From a virus, in the IMG/VR virus record IMGVR_UViG_3300037502_003935, positions 1 through 36,072 of that record: 36,072 nt of DNA; one strand, written 5' to 3'. The position numbers and the translations under genes were made by a program. Numbering within the stretch: position 1 is the stretch's first letter; every line of letters begins with the position of its first letter. This document shows positions 22,287 through 29,211 of the stretch, in pieces. A model generated the notes under the pieces. The model saw only the letters and a program-made list of their open reading frames with translations. It did no database searches and was not told the origin of the DNA.

Positions 22287-22373
22287 TGGTGCCGTCAACA
22301 AGACTCGAACTTGTACGCTCGCAATGAGCAGGAGATTTTAAGTCTCCGGTGTCTGCCATTCCACCATGACGGC
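22287..22373 (-). tRNA. tRNA-Leu (anticodon TAA), copy 1
   Basis: Acceptor GCCGTCA with TGACGGC, anticodon loop CTTAAAA (TAA) on GGAGA/TCTCC, long variable arm, T-loop TTCGAGT, discriminator A and encoded CCA (22287-22289). Reads UUA, a major Leu codon in AT-rich genomes. Confidence 0.95.
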
Positions 22374-22391
22374 TTATACTAATTATCTATT

Positions 22392-22658
22392 TTATAGTTG
22401 ACTTTCAAACCCAGTCTTAGATTCTACATGAGCAGAATCTATCTCATAGAATCTATTGGATTCTGGTGGAATATAATATTGCTTTAATTTTAAATTGCTT
22501 TTCTCTAACAACTCTCTAAACTTTTGCTCTGGTAAAGATTCTTTATTAGAATATCTTGACCAGTTGTGGTTTTCAGGATTAGACGCAAGGTATGCTTTTC
22601 GTTTTTCTGAAAGTAGTTTCTTTGTTTCTTCAGAATGACTTTTTCTATTATTAATCAT
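22392..22658 (-). pseudogene. Truncated VSR-like homing endonuclease with NUMOD3-like motif
   Basis: 88 aa. Residues 7-30 (HSEETKKLLSEKRKAYLASN) are a NUMOD3-type DNA-binding motif; PEQKFRELLEKSNLKLKQYY and RFYEIDSAHVESK match the first part of a VSR/EDxHD-type nuclease fold. The reading stops at GFESQL, before the rest of the catalytic domain. It is therefore a truncated, probably inactive gene lying between tRNA-Leu and tRNA-Arg, a typical landing site for such elements. Loss may have followed a frameshift or deletion. Confidence 0.65.
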
Positions 22659-22675
22659 AACGGTTAATTTAAATT

Positions 22676-22752
22676 TGGCGTCCCCGATAGGGCTTGAACC
22701 TATAGCCTACGGATTAGAAATCCGTTGCTCTATCCAATTGAGCTACGAGGAC
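22676..22752 (-). tRNA. tRNA-Arg (anticodon TCT)
   Basis: Acceptor GTCCTCG with CGGGGAC (one G-U), anticodon loop TTTCTAA (TCT) on ACGGA/TCCGT, T-loop TTCAAGC, discriminator G, encoded CCA (22676-22678). Reads AGA, the favoured Arg codon here. Confidence 0.95.
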
Positions 22753-22829
22753 TCACTCTTACTATATCACTATCGCCGAATATTTACTACTAAAAAATGA
22801 TTCGAACCTTTATTTCTTAGCTGCTCGGC

Positions 22830-22872
22830 GTCCTTACACTCTAGGCTAGGGGCTACCAGCAGATGGGAGCCC
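22830..22872 (-). repeat. Dispersed hairpin element, copy 5
   Basis: Core 22854-22868 with a 4-bp stem GGGC (22850-22853) and GCCC (22869-22872), preceded by the block GTCCTTACACTCTA. It sits between the gene ending at 22928 and tRNA-Arg, ~80 bases upstream of the tRNA, so here the next unit on the transcript is a tRNA. Confidence 0.85.
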
Positions 22873-22927
22873 GACCATTATATCCATAGGTCCTAAACTG
22901 GGAATTACTAATAATTAGTAATTTTTT

Positions 22928-23191
22928 TTACTTTGACTTAACCATTTTTAAGAAACTATCTTCTCCATGGTCTCCAGAATAAAGATAATCAATATGTCGC
23001 ATAATCTCTGCCATCTTTTTTAGATGTGGTATTTGCTGTTGTAGATAATTTATTACTTCTGGACTAAAGTTAGGGGCATAGTTATATTCATTAACTTTAT
23101 TATTATTTTTAATATCTGATTCAAGCTCATCGGCAAACTGATGCACTTGATAATAAATATAATTGCTTTGATTAAAATGACCGCCGCTCAT
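22928..23191 (-). CDS. MSGGHFN-family phage protein
   Basis: Begins MSGGHFNQSNYIYYQVHQF and ends with DYLYSGDHGEDSFLK: the start and the SGDxGExxF end are signatures of a small phage family I recognise by pattern, with unknown function. 87 aa, helix-rich. ATGA overlap with the gene upstream. Confidence 0.7.
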   Translation of the reverse strand: MSGGHFNQSNYIYYQVHQFADELESDIKNNNKVNEYNYAPNFSPEVINYLQQQIPHLKKMAEIMRHIDYLYSGDHGEDSFLKMVKSK

Positions 23192-23418
23192 TTTGCCACC
23201 AAATTAAAGTTAAGTCGAAGATAGGCAATTGCCCATTGTAAATTTTGCAATTCCACCAAAGCTCGTTCGGCTGACATCTGATTCAGATTAGACTCTAGAC
23301 TATTAACCCAGTCTTGAAGCTTATTTAAATCCATATCTTTAAGTTCAGGGTCTAACTCAAAAGCATATTCAGTTTGAATGCTAGAGCCGTCTTTATGATC
23401 TGCTGTAAGGACATTCAT
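23188..23418 (-). CDS. Hypothetical helical protein, 76 aa
   Basis: Not recognised. Acidic; a long helix LNKLQDWVNSLESNLNQMSA and another (ALVELQNLQWAIAYLRL) suggest a helical hairpin. Diverges from the plus-strand gene at 23463 across a 44-base gap. Confidence 0.55.
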   Translation of the reverse strand: MNVLTADHKDGSSIQTEYAFELDPELKDMDLNKLQDWVNSLESNLNQMSAERALVELQNLQWAIAYLRLNFNLVAK

Positions 23419-23440
23419 ATTAACTTTCAGGTGAATAAAA

Positions 23441-23451
23441 TTATATTATAA
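23441..23451 (+). promoter_or_regulatory. Candidate promoter box TTATATTATAA
   Basis: The 11-mer TTATATTATAA lies 11 bases before the plus-strand ATG at 23463. The identical 11-mer precedes the plus-strand gene at 32636 by eight bases. Similar AT boxes abut the other plus-strand starts. It may be a late-promoter -10 box; in such AT-rich DNA chance must be tested. Confidence 0.4.
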
Positions 23452-23462
23452 CAAGGATTAAT

Positions 23463-24212
23463 ATGTCTAGATCTACTTTTTTTAGAAAAACAATAATGGG
23501 CAAGATACCTGATCGGTATGAATTTAATCAATTATATGCTTTTGCATATACTCCTAGTGAGGAAGAAGTTAGGAAAAAGATGGATCAAGTTGCTCAAAAA
23601 AGAGCTAATAAAAATCTTAATCAGCTAACTTTAGAAGAATTAGAAAAAACAAAATCTCAATCCGATCAGTTGGTGGAAGAAGAATTAAATTTTTTTGAAA
23701 GAAGTGCTTTAGGAAGTGGTGGCATTGCAGAAGCGAAAAGATTAGCTAAAAAAATTCTAGATGAAGAAATAACTAAGAAAAAACAGTTAGTGGCTGCTAA
23801 CAAGCCTATTAGCCCTTTACCTACCGCTACTGGTCCTTTACCTAGTAAAACTGTTCCAACCACTATTCCTGGCGGTCAGGATAAGCCTAAACCGGCTTTG
23901 TCTGGTGGAAAAGATATTAGCGTTAGCTTAGAACAATTAATGAAACAATATGGAATAAATGTTAACTTAATTAACAATATGTTCGACGACGTTATTGACG
24001 TTGTGGCAGATACAATTAAATTTACAATAGAAGATTTGGATGTAATTGAGAAAGAATTACAGATAAGAGAATTAGAAGAGTCAAATCCTGATGATCCTAG
24101 GATTCAGGATTTGATTGATGAAATGCCCGATTCTCCTAATAAAAATTTTATTGTTAATATGTCAGATGAAGAATTAGATGCTATTTCTCAATCATCTGAT
24201 TTTGCTGATTGA
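23463..24212 (+). CDS. Plus-strand hypothetical protein, 249 aa
   Basis: Not recognised. Helical, charged N-terminal third, a Pro-rich linker (PISPLPTATGPLPSKTVPTT, about residues 119-138) and an acidic helical C-terminus (DVIEKELQIRELEESNPDD). Linker and layout suit a structural or scaffolding protein; unproven. AAGGA lies before the ATG. It ends four bases short of a convergent gene. Confidence 0.65.
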   Translation: MSRSTFFRKTIMGKIPDRYEFNQLYAFAYTPSEEEVRKKMDQVAQKRANKNLNQLTLEELEKTKSQSDQLVEEELNFFERSALGSGGIAEAKRLAKKILDEEITKKKQLVAANKPISPLPTATGPLPSKTVPTTIPGGQDKPKPALSGGKDISVSLEQLMKQYGINVNLINNMFDDVIDVVADTIKFTIEDLDVIEKELQIRELEESNPDDPRIQDLIDEMPDSPNKNFIVNMSDEELDAISQSSDFAD

Positions 24213-24216
24213 AAAT

Positions 24217-24708
24217 TTACATTTCTTTAATGTGTAGTTTGCTTTCTACCATTAATACAGTTTCTGTCAGAAAGAACTTAGTACCAGGATAAGAGGCTGC
24301 TAATCGGTAGATTTCTTTTTCTGCTAAATTTTTCTCTAGAAAACGATTACTAGGGCTAGTAGTAGTTAGACTATGAATCATCCAAAACTTTTCTGGTAAA
24401 ACCTCAGATTCTTTTTCTTCAGAATAATTTTCTTCCGACATTTTTTCATTATGAATATAATTCAAAACAGTGGAAGGGGCTGGGGTTTTAGCCTTACCGA
24501 GATTAGTTATATCAACTTTATGATAATATTTATTTTTCAAGTGGTTAGCCCAATTTTTGGCAGCATCTAAATTACTAAAAAATGGTCCTTTGCTAAAAAC
24601 TTTATTAAAGTTAATAGATAACTCAGAAGGTTTTGCAAAAGCAACAGTATATGCTTTTTTAGCATCAACTGTCCAAAAAGTAATATAAATTCCTTCATCT
24701 GCAATCAT
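24217..24708 (-). CDS. Hypothetical protein, 163 aa
   Basis: Not recognised. N-terminal domain MIADEGIYITFWTVDAKKAY, an acidic linker (MSEENYSEEKESE), and a C-terminal domain (FWMIHSL...SNRFLEKNLAEKEIYRLAASYPG) that looks like a small accessory domain common in phage proteins. The ATG at 24708 follows the upstream stop as TGATTATG; an earlier TTG was not chosen. Confidence 0.55.
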   Translation of the reverse strand: MIADEGIYITFWTVDAKKAYTVAFAKPSELSINFNKVFSKGPFFSNLDAAKNWANHLKNKYYHKVDITNLGKAKTPAPSTVLNYIHNEKMSEENYSEEKESEVLPEKFWMIHSLTTTSPSNRFLEKNLAEKEIYRLAASYPGTKFFLTETVLMVESKLHIKEM

Positions 24709-24710
24709 AA

Positions 24711-24911
24711 TCAAATATCTTTCTGCCAAGCAATGTTATAAAGCTCGTCTAACACATCAGACGTAATAGGTCCAATAGCAGTTGGAGGTTTATCAATTGA
24801 GATTGGCAGAATCAATATCTGATATGAATCAGTACTAGGATCATACTTAAGAATCTTGTTATTCAAGATTTTAGTAGAAATAGTGCCATCACAATTCTTT
24901 TTAATTTCCAT
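24711..24911 (-). CDS. Hypothetical protein, 66 aa
   Basis: Not recognised. Beta-rich start (MEIKKNCDGTISTKILNNKI) then SDVLDELYNIAWQ helix. One base separates it from the gene upstream (24913). Confidence 0.5.
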   Translation of the reverse strand: MEIKKNCDGTISTKILNNKILKYDPSTDSYQILILPISIDKPPTAIGPITSDVLDELYNIAWQKDI

Positions 24912-24912
24912 G

Positions 24913-25248
24913 CTAATCCTTAGTAACTCCTACTATAGTAAAGGCAGAACCATAAACATCAAGTATTCTACCGTCAAGATGTTTTAATACATCTTTAATT
25001 TCTGACTTTAAAGTAGAAACTAAATTATAATCATAATTAGCAAATTTACTTCCAATGTTCACTCCAATATAAACATTTCTGTAGAACAGACCTTCGTAAC
25101 ATACTTGGTTTTCTGCTAACCTAAGAAAACCATATGCTGGAGAAAAATAATTACCAATTGAAGGCGGGTTACTAGGAGTCAAATCTTGATATTGTTTATA
25201 TTTTAAAATAATATTTTCTAATTGTAACTTCGCTTCAGTTAGCAACAT
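24913..25248 (-). CDS. Hypothetical protein, 111 aa
   Basis: Not recognised. A helical start (AKLQLENIILKYKQYQDL), then YFSPAYGFLRLAENQ and RNVYIGVNIGS, alpha/beta layout. Three bases separate it from the gene upstream. Confidence 0.55.
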   Translation of the reverse strand: MLLTEAKLQLENIILKYKQYQDLTPSNPPSIGNYFSPAYGFLRLAENQVCYEGLFYRNVYIGVNIGSKFANYDYNLVSTLKSEIKDVLKHLDGRILDVYGSAFTIVGVTKD

Positions 25249-25251
25249 AAA

Positions 25252-25668
25252 TCATTCCTCAATAATAGAATCTACACTTCTTCCATAAAAAGAGGAAGGA
25301 GTCATTACCATAGGAGGACTAGTATTATAAATAAAATTAATATTAGGCTCTGACACTAACTTAAGTTTATCTACTGGATAAACTTCTAATTCCATATCAT
25401 ATGATTTTTCAAAGAAAGACTTTTCAGACAGTTTAATCCTAGCTGGATAAAATAGTGCTTGATAAGTTACAAAAACTCCACCATATAGATCATACAAATG
25501 ATCGCCAGGCTGCAAGGCAATCTTTTTATATTGATTGCCTAATACATTAGCCCGACCAATATAATGTTCGGTCTTATAACATCCAACTAAGATAAGAATA
25601 TCAAAACTACTAACTACTTCAAAGTAAGAGTTAGTAGTTACATCAGTTAGATTGTTTTTATACTTCAT
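25252..25668 (-). CDS. Hypothetical protein, 138 aa
   Basis: Not recognised. Beta-rich throughout (FEVVSSFDILILVGCYKTEH; KKIALQPGDHLYDLYGGVFV). Its start overlaps the stop of the 52-aa gene by ATGA, so the pair is coupled. Confidence 0.55.
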   Translation of the reverse strand: MKYKNNLTDVTTNSYFEVVSSFDILILVGCYKTEHYIGRANVLGNQYKKIALQPGDHLYDLYGGVFVTYQALFYPARIKLSEKSFFEKSYDMELEVYPVDKLKLVSEPNINFIYNTSPPMVMTPSSFYGRSVDSIIEE

Positions 25669-25823
25669 AGGCTGCTCTTACCAGTTAATTCTACAATTGC
25701 TTGATCAGCTTCTTCTAATGAAGCAAACTCTCCTACACAAACTGGAAAGTTTGAGGCGTCCTCAAAAAAATCGTTTTCATCATCTACTGCTTCAATTTTA
25801 ACCCAAACTTTGAACTTTAGCAT
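25665..25823 (-). CDS. Small acidic protein, paralogue of 7661-7834
   Basis: 52 aa: FKVWVKIEAVDDENDFFEDA, then FPVCVGEFASLEEADQAIVE. It shares the KVWV.IEA.D.EN and FPVC.GEF.SLEEADQ segments with the 57-aa protein at 7661, which shows that both are conserved genes. Overlaps the genes on either side. Function unknown. Confidence 0.65.
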   Translation of the reverse strand: MLKFKVWVKIEAVDDENDFFEDASNFPVCVGEFASLEEADQAIVELTGKSSL

Positions 25824-26332
25824 GCTACTTCCTTAGTAAGAAGATACTTAATTGATTCATTACCTTGTTCTTCAGCTTCCTTGTAGGAAAAGAAGCCATA
25901 ACAGCTATCAACTACATCTTTATTTTCATCCAAGATTCGATAGCCATACACTTCTCCTGAAGCGTACTGAGAATAAATATCTACTTCGTTTCGAAGGATA
26001 TTAATTACTTTTTCCTTTAGTGCTGGAGAGATTCGGTTTACTTTAAATTCATTGCGAATCTTTTCCTTACTAACATAAATAATACCAGATTGACCGCTAT
26101 CCCAAGGACAGCTAAATCCAGTAGTATTTAGCGCAATTCCACTATGGATATAAGCATACACTGGAAGAACGATGTTATTTTTATCCTTTTCAATTTCTCG
26201 CATTTCTTGCAAAGAAACTTGCTTATCGCCTAGCACATATCGAGAAGAGCTATATAAAATAGCTCCAAGGTTATCCCACTCACGAGGAGAAATAGGATCA
26301 TCATCATTCACAATTTCAAGAGAATATTGCAT
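25817..26332 (-). CDS. Phage family with HSG...FSCPWDSGQ motif, 171 aa
   Basis: Contains VLPVYAYIHSGIALNTTGFS, CPWDSGQSGIIYVSKEKI and a C-terminal DSCYGFFSYKEAEE. This combination marks a family I know from many phages and some mobile elements; its function is not established. Length and motifs appear complete. Confidence 0.75.
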   Translation of the reverse strand: MQYSLEIVNDDDPISPREWDNLGAILYSSSRYVLGDKQVSLQEMREIEKDKNNIVLPVYAYIHSGIALNTTGFSCPWDSGQSGIIYVSKEKIRNEFKVNRISPALKEKVINILRNEVDIYSQYASGEVYGYRILDENKDVVDSCYGFFSYKEAEEQGNESIKYLLTKEVAC

Positions 26333-26340
26333 TTTATTTA

Positions 26341-26526
26341 TTAAAGAAGAATAGATTTTTTGTTATTTGACAAAGCAACTTCAGGCTTTTCCAGCTCTAC
26401 TACAAAAGCATTTTTTAGATTATGCAAATTAGCATATTCAGCAGCAAGATCAGCATCAGCAAAAGGTCCATAAAACTTATATCCATCTACCAAATTACCA
26501 ATTACCAAAACAGCGGTCTTATTCAT
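26341..26526 (-). CDS. Small phage protein with FYGPFADADLA motif
   Basis: 61 aa. KFYGPFADADLAAEYANLH then VVELEKPEV: a small beta-alpha-beta domain that recurs in phages, with unknown function. AAAGGAG precedes the ATG. It lies just downstream of tRNA-Ile in the transcript direction. Confidence 0.6.
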   Translation of the reverse strand: MNKTAVLVIGNLVDGYKFYGPFADADLAAEYANLHNLKNAFVVELEKPEVALSNNKKSILL

Positions 26527-26559
26527 AATTAACTCCTTTGTAAAAGATTTTACTTATCA

Positions 26560-26633
26560 TGGTCGGGCGTGCTGGAATTGCACCAGCCTGGCAACTTTAT
26601 AAGAGTTGCAGCCTCAACTAGATGCAACGCCCG
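26560..26633 (-). tRNA. tRNA-Ile (anticodon TAT)
   Basis: Acceptor CGGGCGT with ACGCCCG, anticodon loop CTTATAA (TAT) on CAACT/AGTTG, T-arm GCTGG/CCAGC, discriminator A, encoded CCA (26560-26562). The T-loop is TGCAATT instead of the usual TTCRANY type, with G at position 55. UAU would read AUA, a frequent codon here; hosts mostly use a modified CAU tRNA for it. Confidence 0.85.
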
Positions 26634-26661
26634 AAATTTATTATTAAACAGTGTTAGATGC

Positions 26662-26706
26662 GACCTTCACTTATTAGGACAGCCTACCAGCAGATGGGAG
26701 GCTGCC
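26662..26706 (-). repeat. Dispersed hairpin element, copy 6
   Basis: Core 26685-26699 with 7-base arms GACAGCC (26678-26684) and GGCTGCC (26700-26706). One pair (26679 with 26705) is A-C on the plus strand but U-G in minus-strand RNA, again pointing to a minus-strand RNA. Block GACCTTCACTTATTA precedes. Lies ~30 bases upstream of tRNA-Ile. Confidence 0.9.
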
Positions 26707-26718
26707 ACTTAATATGCC

Positions 26719-26859
26719 TCACAGTTTCTGTGTATAACCAGAACTGCCCAATATCATTCTAGTTTCTGATCCATCACTATTATCTGTGACGACTACAAAT
26801 ACATCTCCATTACTATCTCGATCACCGAGTTTTTCTTCTTCTTCCTCATGATTCACCAT
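26719..26859 (-). CDS. Hypothetical acidic protein, 46 aa
   Basis: MVNHEEEEEKLGDRDSNGDV, then FVVVTDNSDGSETRMILGSS and YTQKL. Acidic start and a beta-rich middle. The ATG overlaps the stop of the upstream gene (ATGGTGA), which supports coupling. Function unknown. Confidence 0.5.
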   Translation of the reverse strand: MVNHEEEEEKLGDRDSNGDVFVVVTDNSDGSETRMILGSSGYTQKL

Positions 26860-27092
26860 CGATCTTGATCAACGGAATCCCTGAACACCCTTCGGATTGA
26901 ATTCATTTGATCTTCCAGTTTTTCCAGGCGATCCTCCAGCACAACCGCTTTGTTTCGAAGAGCCGTGATACATTCACGAGTATCCTTGTGATGTTCATGA
27001 AGTTCACCACAATAATCACACATGGAATCTTTGATGTATTGATTTAGTTCTTGTTTGTGTTTTGGTTTCTTGTAAGTTTTCTTGGTTTCCAT
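26853..27092 (-). CDS. Small CxxC / coiled-coil protein, 79 aa (higher-GC island)
   Basis: Not recognised. Basic start (METKKTYKKPKHKQEL), CDYC...HEHH cluster (possible zinc site, residues ~25-35), then a coiled coil (NKAVVLEDRLEKLEDQMNSI). Codon use is richer in G and C than in the flanking genes. First of several genes with that composition. Confidence 0.6.
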   Translation of the reverse strand: METKKTYKKPKHKQELNQYIKDSMCDYCGELHEHHKDTRECITALRNKAVVLEDRLEKLEDQMNSIRRVFRDSVDQDRW

Positions 27093-27124
27093 GATTCAAT
27101 CCTATCATCCACCCGTGGAACTTT

Positions 27125-27259
27125 TCACCCCACCAAGTGTTTATCGTGTTTGTGTTCAAATGTGAAAATCCATAGGAGGTTCAGTAGTGATGATCCAATG
27201 TACAGATAACCGCTATGGGAACTCGGAAATGAAAAACTCTTTGTTTCTTCTTGTTTCAT
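27125..27259 (-). CDS. Possible small protein, 44 aa (higher-GC island)
   Basis: MKQEETKSFSFPSSHSGYLY, then a hydrophobic IGSSLLNLLWIFTF and a His/Lys-rich end. GGGGAG lies five bases before the ATG, and the start overlaps the upstream stop by ATGA. No homology recognised; an opposing plus-strand frame overlaps it but has weaker support. Confidence 0.4.
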   Translation of the reverse strand: MKQEETKSFSFPSSHSGYLYIGSSLLNLLWIFTFEHKHDKHLVG

Positions 27260-27426
27260 GGTTTCTCCCCACAAAGTGCCCTGAGATACCGAATACCCGT
27301 TGCAAGGAATTGTTCCGGAATTTGTTTTGGAACCTCACCTTTCATAATTTGGTGAAGTTCACGTGGTTGAAATTCCTTCTCAACAGAATCACACCAATGT
27401 AGGATTCCTTCTCTATCAATTTTCAT
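27256..27426 (-). CDS. Hypothetical protein, 56 aa (higher-GC island)
   Basis: MKIDREGILHWCDSVEKEFQ, then PRELHQIMKGEVPKQIPEQF and LRALCGEKP: a helix-rich small protein. It lies in the same frame as the gene at 27454, separated by its UGA and nine codons. The ribosome-binding site is weak. Not recognised. Confidence 0.5.
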   Translation of the reverse strand: MKIDREGILHWCDSVEKEFQPRELHQIMKGEVPKQIPEQFLATGIRYLRALCGEKP

Positions 27427-27453
27427 GGGATATTGTTTGTGATTGAATTGATC

Positions 27454-27642
27454 TCAATCAACTTTCTCCTGAGATTTTAGAACAAGGCATCCTGATAGAA
27501 ATGTTTCACTCATCCGAACGATTTTTTCTCGAAGATTTTGAATACAGATCTTGGGGTTGATATGTTCACCAGAATCCAGATTATCTAGTGGTTCCAATTT
27601 TTCACCGCATTGAACACAATGCCCAATTTTCTTCTTCTTCAT
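27454..27642 (-). CDS. Small four-Cys protein, 62 aa (higher-GC island)
   Basis: KKIGHCVQCGEKLEPLDN gives a CxxCG knuckle (residues 9-12), and CIQ and GC further on may complete a zinc site. The leader GGTGAGGTGGTATC before the ATG closely matches that of the next gene upstream (GGTGAGGTGGAACC), so these island genes share a ribosome-binding leader. Confidence 0.55.
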   Translation of the reverse strand: MKKKKIGHCVQCGEKLEPLDNLDSGEHINPKICIQNLREKIVRMSETFLSGCLVLKSQEKVD

Positions 27643-27651
27643 GATACCACC

Positions 27652-27867
27652 TCACCATCCTACCTTCATCTCATCATTCACCAAAGTTTCAAGATCATCA
27701 AGTTCCTGGAACTGGGTATTGAGGATAGAAAGAACCCTTAAGATCCTCTTGGATGTGGTTCCCTTTGCGGTGCTTTTGATCCAGTGTTCATCATGAATTT
27801 TTTGAAGATCCAGGATCAACACATCGAGATCATGAATCACATCATTGATGTTCTTGGGGTTGCTCAT
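27652..27867 (-). CDS. Hypothetical helical protein, 71 aa (higher-GC island)
   Basis: Not recognised. Long Asp/Leu helices (INDVIHDLDVLILDLQKIHD; RILRVLSILNTQFQELDDLE) suggest a helical bundle. GAGGTGG leader shared with the gene at 27454. Right-hand end of the higher-GC stretch; the next gene returns to AT-rich codon use. Confidence 0.55.
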   Translation of the reverse strand: MSNPKNINDVIHDLDVLILDLQKIHDEHWIKSTAKGTTSKRILRVLSILNTQFQELDDLETLVNDEMKVGW

Positions 27868-27876
27868 GGTTCCACC

Positions 27877-28068
27877 TCACCACTCCAAGAGATGATCTAC
27901 AATCTCATCAATTTCAAATCCACGACTCAGTAGAGTCTCTACATTTTGCTTAATAAAATTAAGATCTTCAATCTCTTGAAAAGAGGCTGAATCTGAATAT
28001 TTAAATGATTCATTCATACGCTTAATAACGTGATTGACAATTTTTTGCAACAGAATATCTTGATTCAT
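27877..28068 (-). CDS. Hypothetical protein, 63 aa
   Basis: Not recognised. MNQDILLQKIVNHVIKRMNE and a Phe/Glu/Ile-rich second half ending IDEIVDHLLEW. The ATG at 28068 has AAGGAG six bases upstream, decisive over an earlier codon at 28095. Confidence 0.6.
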   Translation of the reverse strand: MNQDILLQKIVNHVIKRMNESFKYSDSASFQEIEDLNFIKQNVETLLSRGFEIDEIVDHLLEW

Positions 28069-28141
28069 ACGAAACTCCTTATTAGGTAGCAACAAGCTAC
28101 ACTAACAGCTTACCTGCGATAGATGATGGGCAAGAGACGTG

Positions 28142-28408
28142 TCAAACATAAAAACAAATTCTAGCCGCTCCATTCTGCCTTGCATTTAGCATGACAGAAT
28201 GTAAAACTTGTGGAGCAGTCTTTAGTACATTTTCAACAAACCATTCTTCACTTTCATCTAAGAATAGATGGTGAATAAACTCATATGCTTCAGTATGTTG
28301 AAAAGTACAAAAATTAATTAGCCAATGATGAATATCTCCATCTTCATTTAGCTCATCTTCAAAATCTTCAAGATTCACTTCTGCCAAAGTAGAAGTAGTA
28401 AATTTCAC
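28142..28408 (-). CDS. Hypothetical acidic protein, 88 aa (GTG start)
   Basis: Not recognised. Acidic first half (VNLEDFEDELNEDGDIHHWL), His-rich middle and a Cys near the end. The GTG start overlaps the upstream stop as GTGA and has AAGGAG before it. Confidence 0.6.
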   Translation of the reverse strand: MKFTTSTLAEVNLEDFEDELNEDGDIHHWLINFCTFQHTEAYEFIHHLFLDESEEWFVENVLKTAPQVLHSVMLNARQNGAARICFYV

Positions 28409-28581
28409 TTGTCTAACTCCTTATGTAAGGCATCAATTACAAATTGCCGGAACTTCTTGTTGCTCCAACGCTTCATGCCTAATATTCTCTTTAACTCAAT
28501 TTGAGTCTCAGAATCTAAATTAAAAATAATTTCTGCACCACCATTGGGTAAATCTTTAATTTCTAAAACTTCAAACTTCAT
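28405..28581 (-). CDS. Hypothetical protein, 58 aa
   Basis: MKFEVLEIKDLPNGGAEIIF, then LDSETQIELKRILG and RWSNKKFRQFVIDALHKEL: a strand followed by two helices, resembling ribbon-helix-helix-type small DNA-binding proteins, although this is only a layout match. Coupled to the next gene by GTGA. Confidence 0.55.
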   Translation of the reverse strand: MKFEVLEIKDLPNGGAEIIFNLDSETQIELKRILGMKRWSNKKFRQFVIDALHKELDK

Positions 28582-28634
28582 TATCGATCACCTATGGTAC
28601 GACAACCAATACATAGAAAAATAAATCATTTTAC

Positions 28635-28844
28635 TCACTTGGTCAAGTCACGAACTGCCCACAATGGCAAACTAACTGCTAACTTAGTATCCGCCGTCAT
28701 AAACTGAAAATCAGGATCAAATGCAATCAATACCCAACCAGTCTTATCAATGATAGGTTGTGCTAACTTATGCCAAGCATCTAGATAAGTATCTAGATCG
28801 TCTGTGTATTTGCCACCAGGCAATCTTCGTTGTTTCTTTTTCAT
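28635..28844 (-). CDS. Hypothetical protein, 69 aa
   Basis: Not recognised. Basic start (MKKKQRRLPGGKYTDDLDTY), then LDAWHKLAQPIIDKTGWVLI and AFDPDFQFM; an alpha/beta small protein. Three bases separate it from the gene upstream. Confidence 0.55.
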   Translation of the reverse strand: MKKKQRRLPGGKYTDDLDTYLDAWHKLAQPIIDKTGWVLIAFDPDFQFMTADTKLAVSLPLWAVRDLTK

Positions 28845-28847
28845 ATT

Positions 28848-29210
28848 TCAGGTTTCAGTTTGGTTAGCAATCGTATGAAGAATAACTTGATTGCTCTTGC
28901 TATCTCTAATAACTTCCATTGGCAATCGCATAATCTTTTTAATGTCATCTTCAAAGAAAGAAGCTCGAACCAATACCTTTTCCAAATACTGGAACTTAGG
29001 ATTCTTAGTATAAGAAAAGAAAATTGCAGGAGCCTCCTTAGGATTATATTGATCTTTCTTACAAAATCCAAAATCTTTTAGTACCAAACAATCTGGTCCC
29101 AGACCAATTTCATTACACCGCTGTTCTCTTGACTTCATTGCTTGAGTGATAATCTCATAAAGAAAAAAATCTTTCAAGACATGCTCAATACCAAAACTCT
29201 CAAAGTACAT
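28848..29210 (-). CDS. Hypothetical protein, 120 aa
   Basis: Not recognised. MYFESFGIEHVLKDFFLYEI, CLVLKDFGFCKKDQYNP and LVRASFFEDDIKKIMRLPME. The ATG at 29210 has GGAG six bases upstream; an earlier codon at 29240 is less likely. The D-F-G turn is shared with the next two genes upstream (VEDFG, IEDFGYW), hinting at common descent. Confidence 0.55.
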   Translation of the reverse strand: MYFESFGIEHVLKDFFLYEIITQAMKSREQRCNEIGLGPDCLVLKDFGFCKKDQYNPKEAPAIFFSYTKNPKFQYLEKVLVRASFFEDDIKKIMRLPMEVIRDSKSNQVILHTIANQTET

Positions 29211-29211
29211 A

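Noticed and set aside
22795-22815. Possible tRNA remnant (GATTCGAACC T-arm-like sequence)
   Set aside because: No acceptor or anticodon arm could be built around it; overlaps the leader region near hairpin element copy 5.
27187-27402. Plus-strand frame in the higher-GC island
   Set aside because: AGGAGG precedes it at a distance, but the opposing minus-strand frames (27125-27259, 27256-27426) form a coupled pair in line with neighbours. Some doubt remains.
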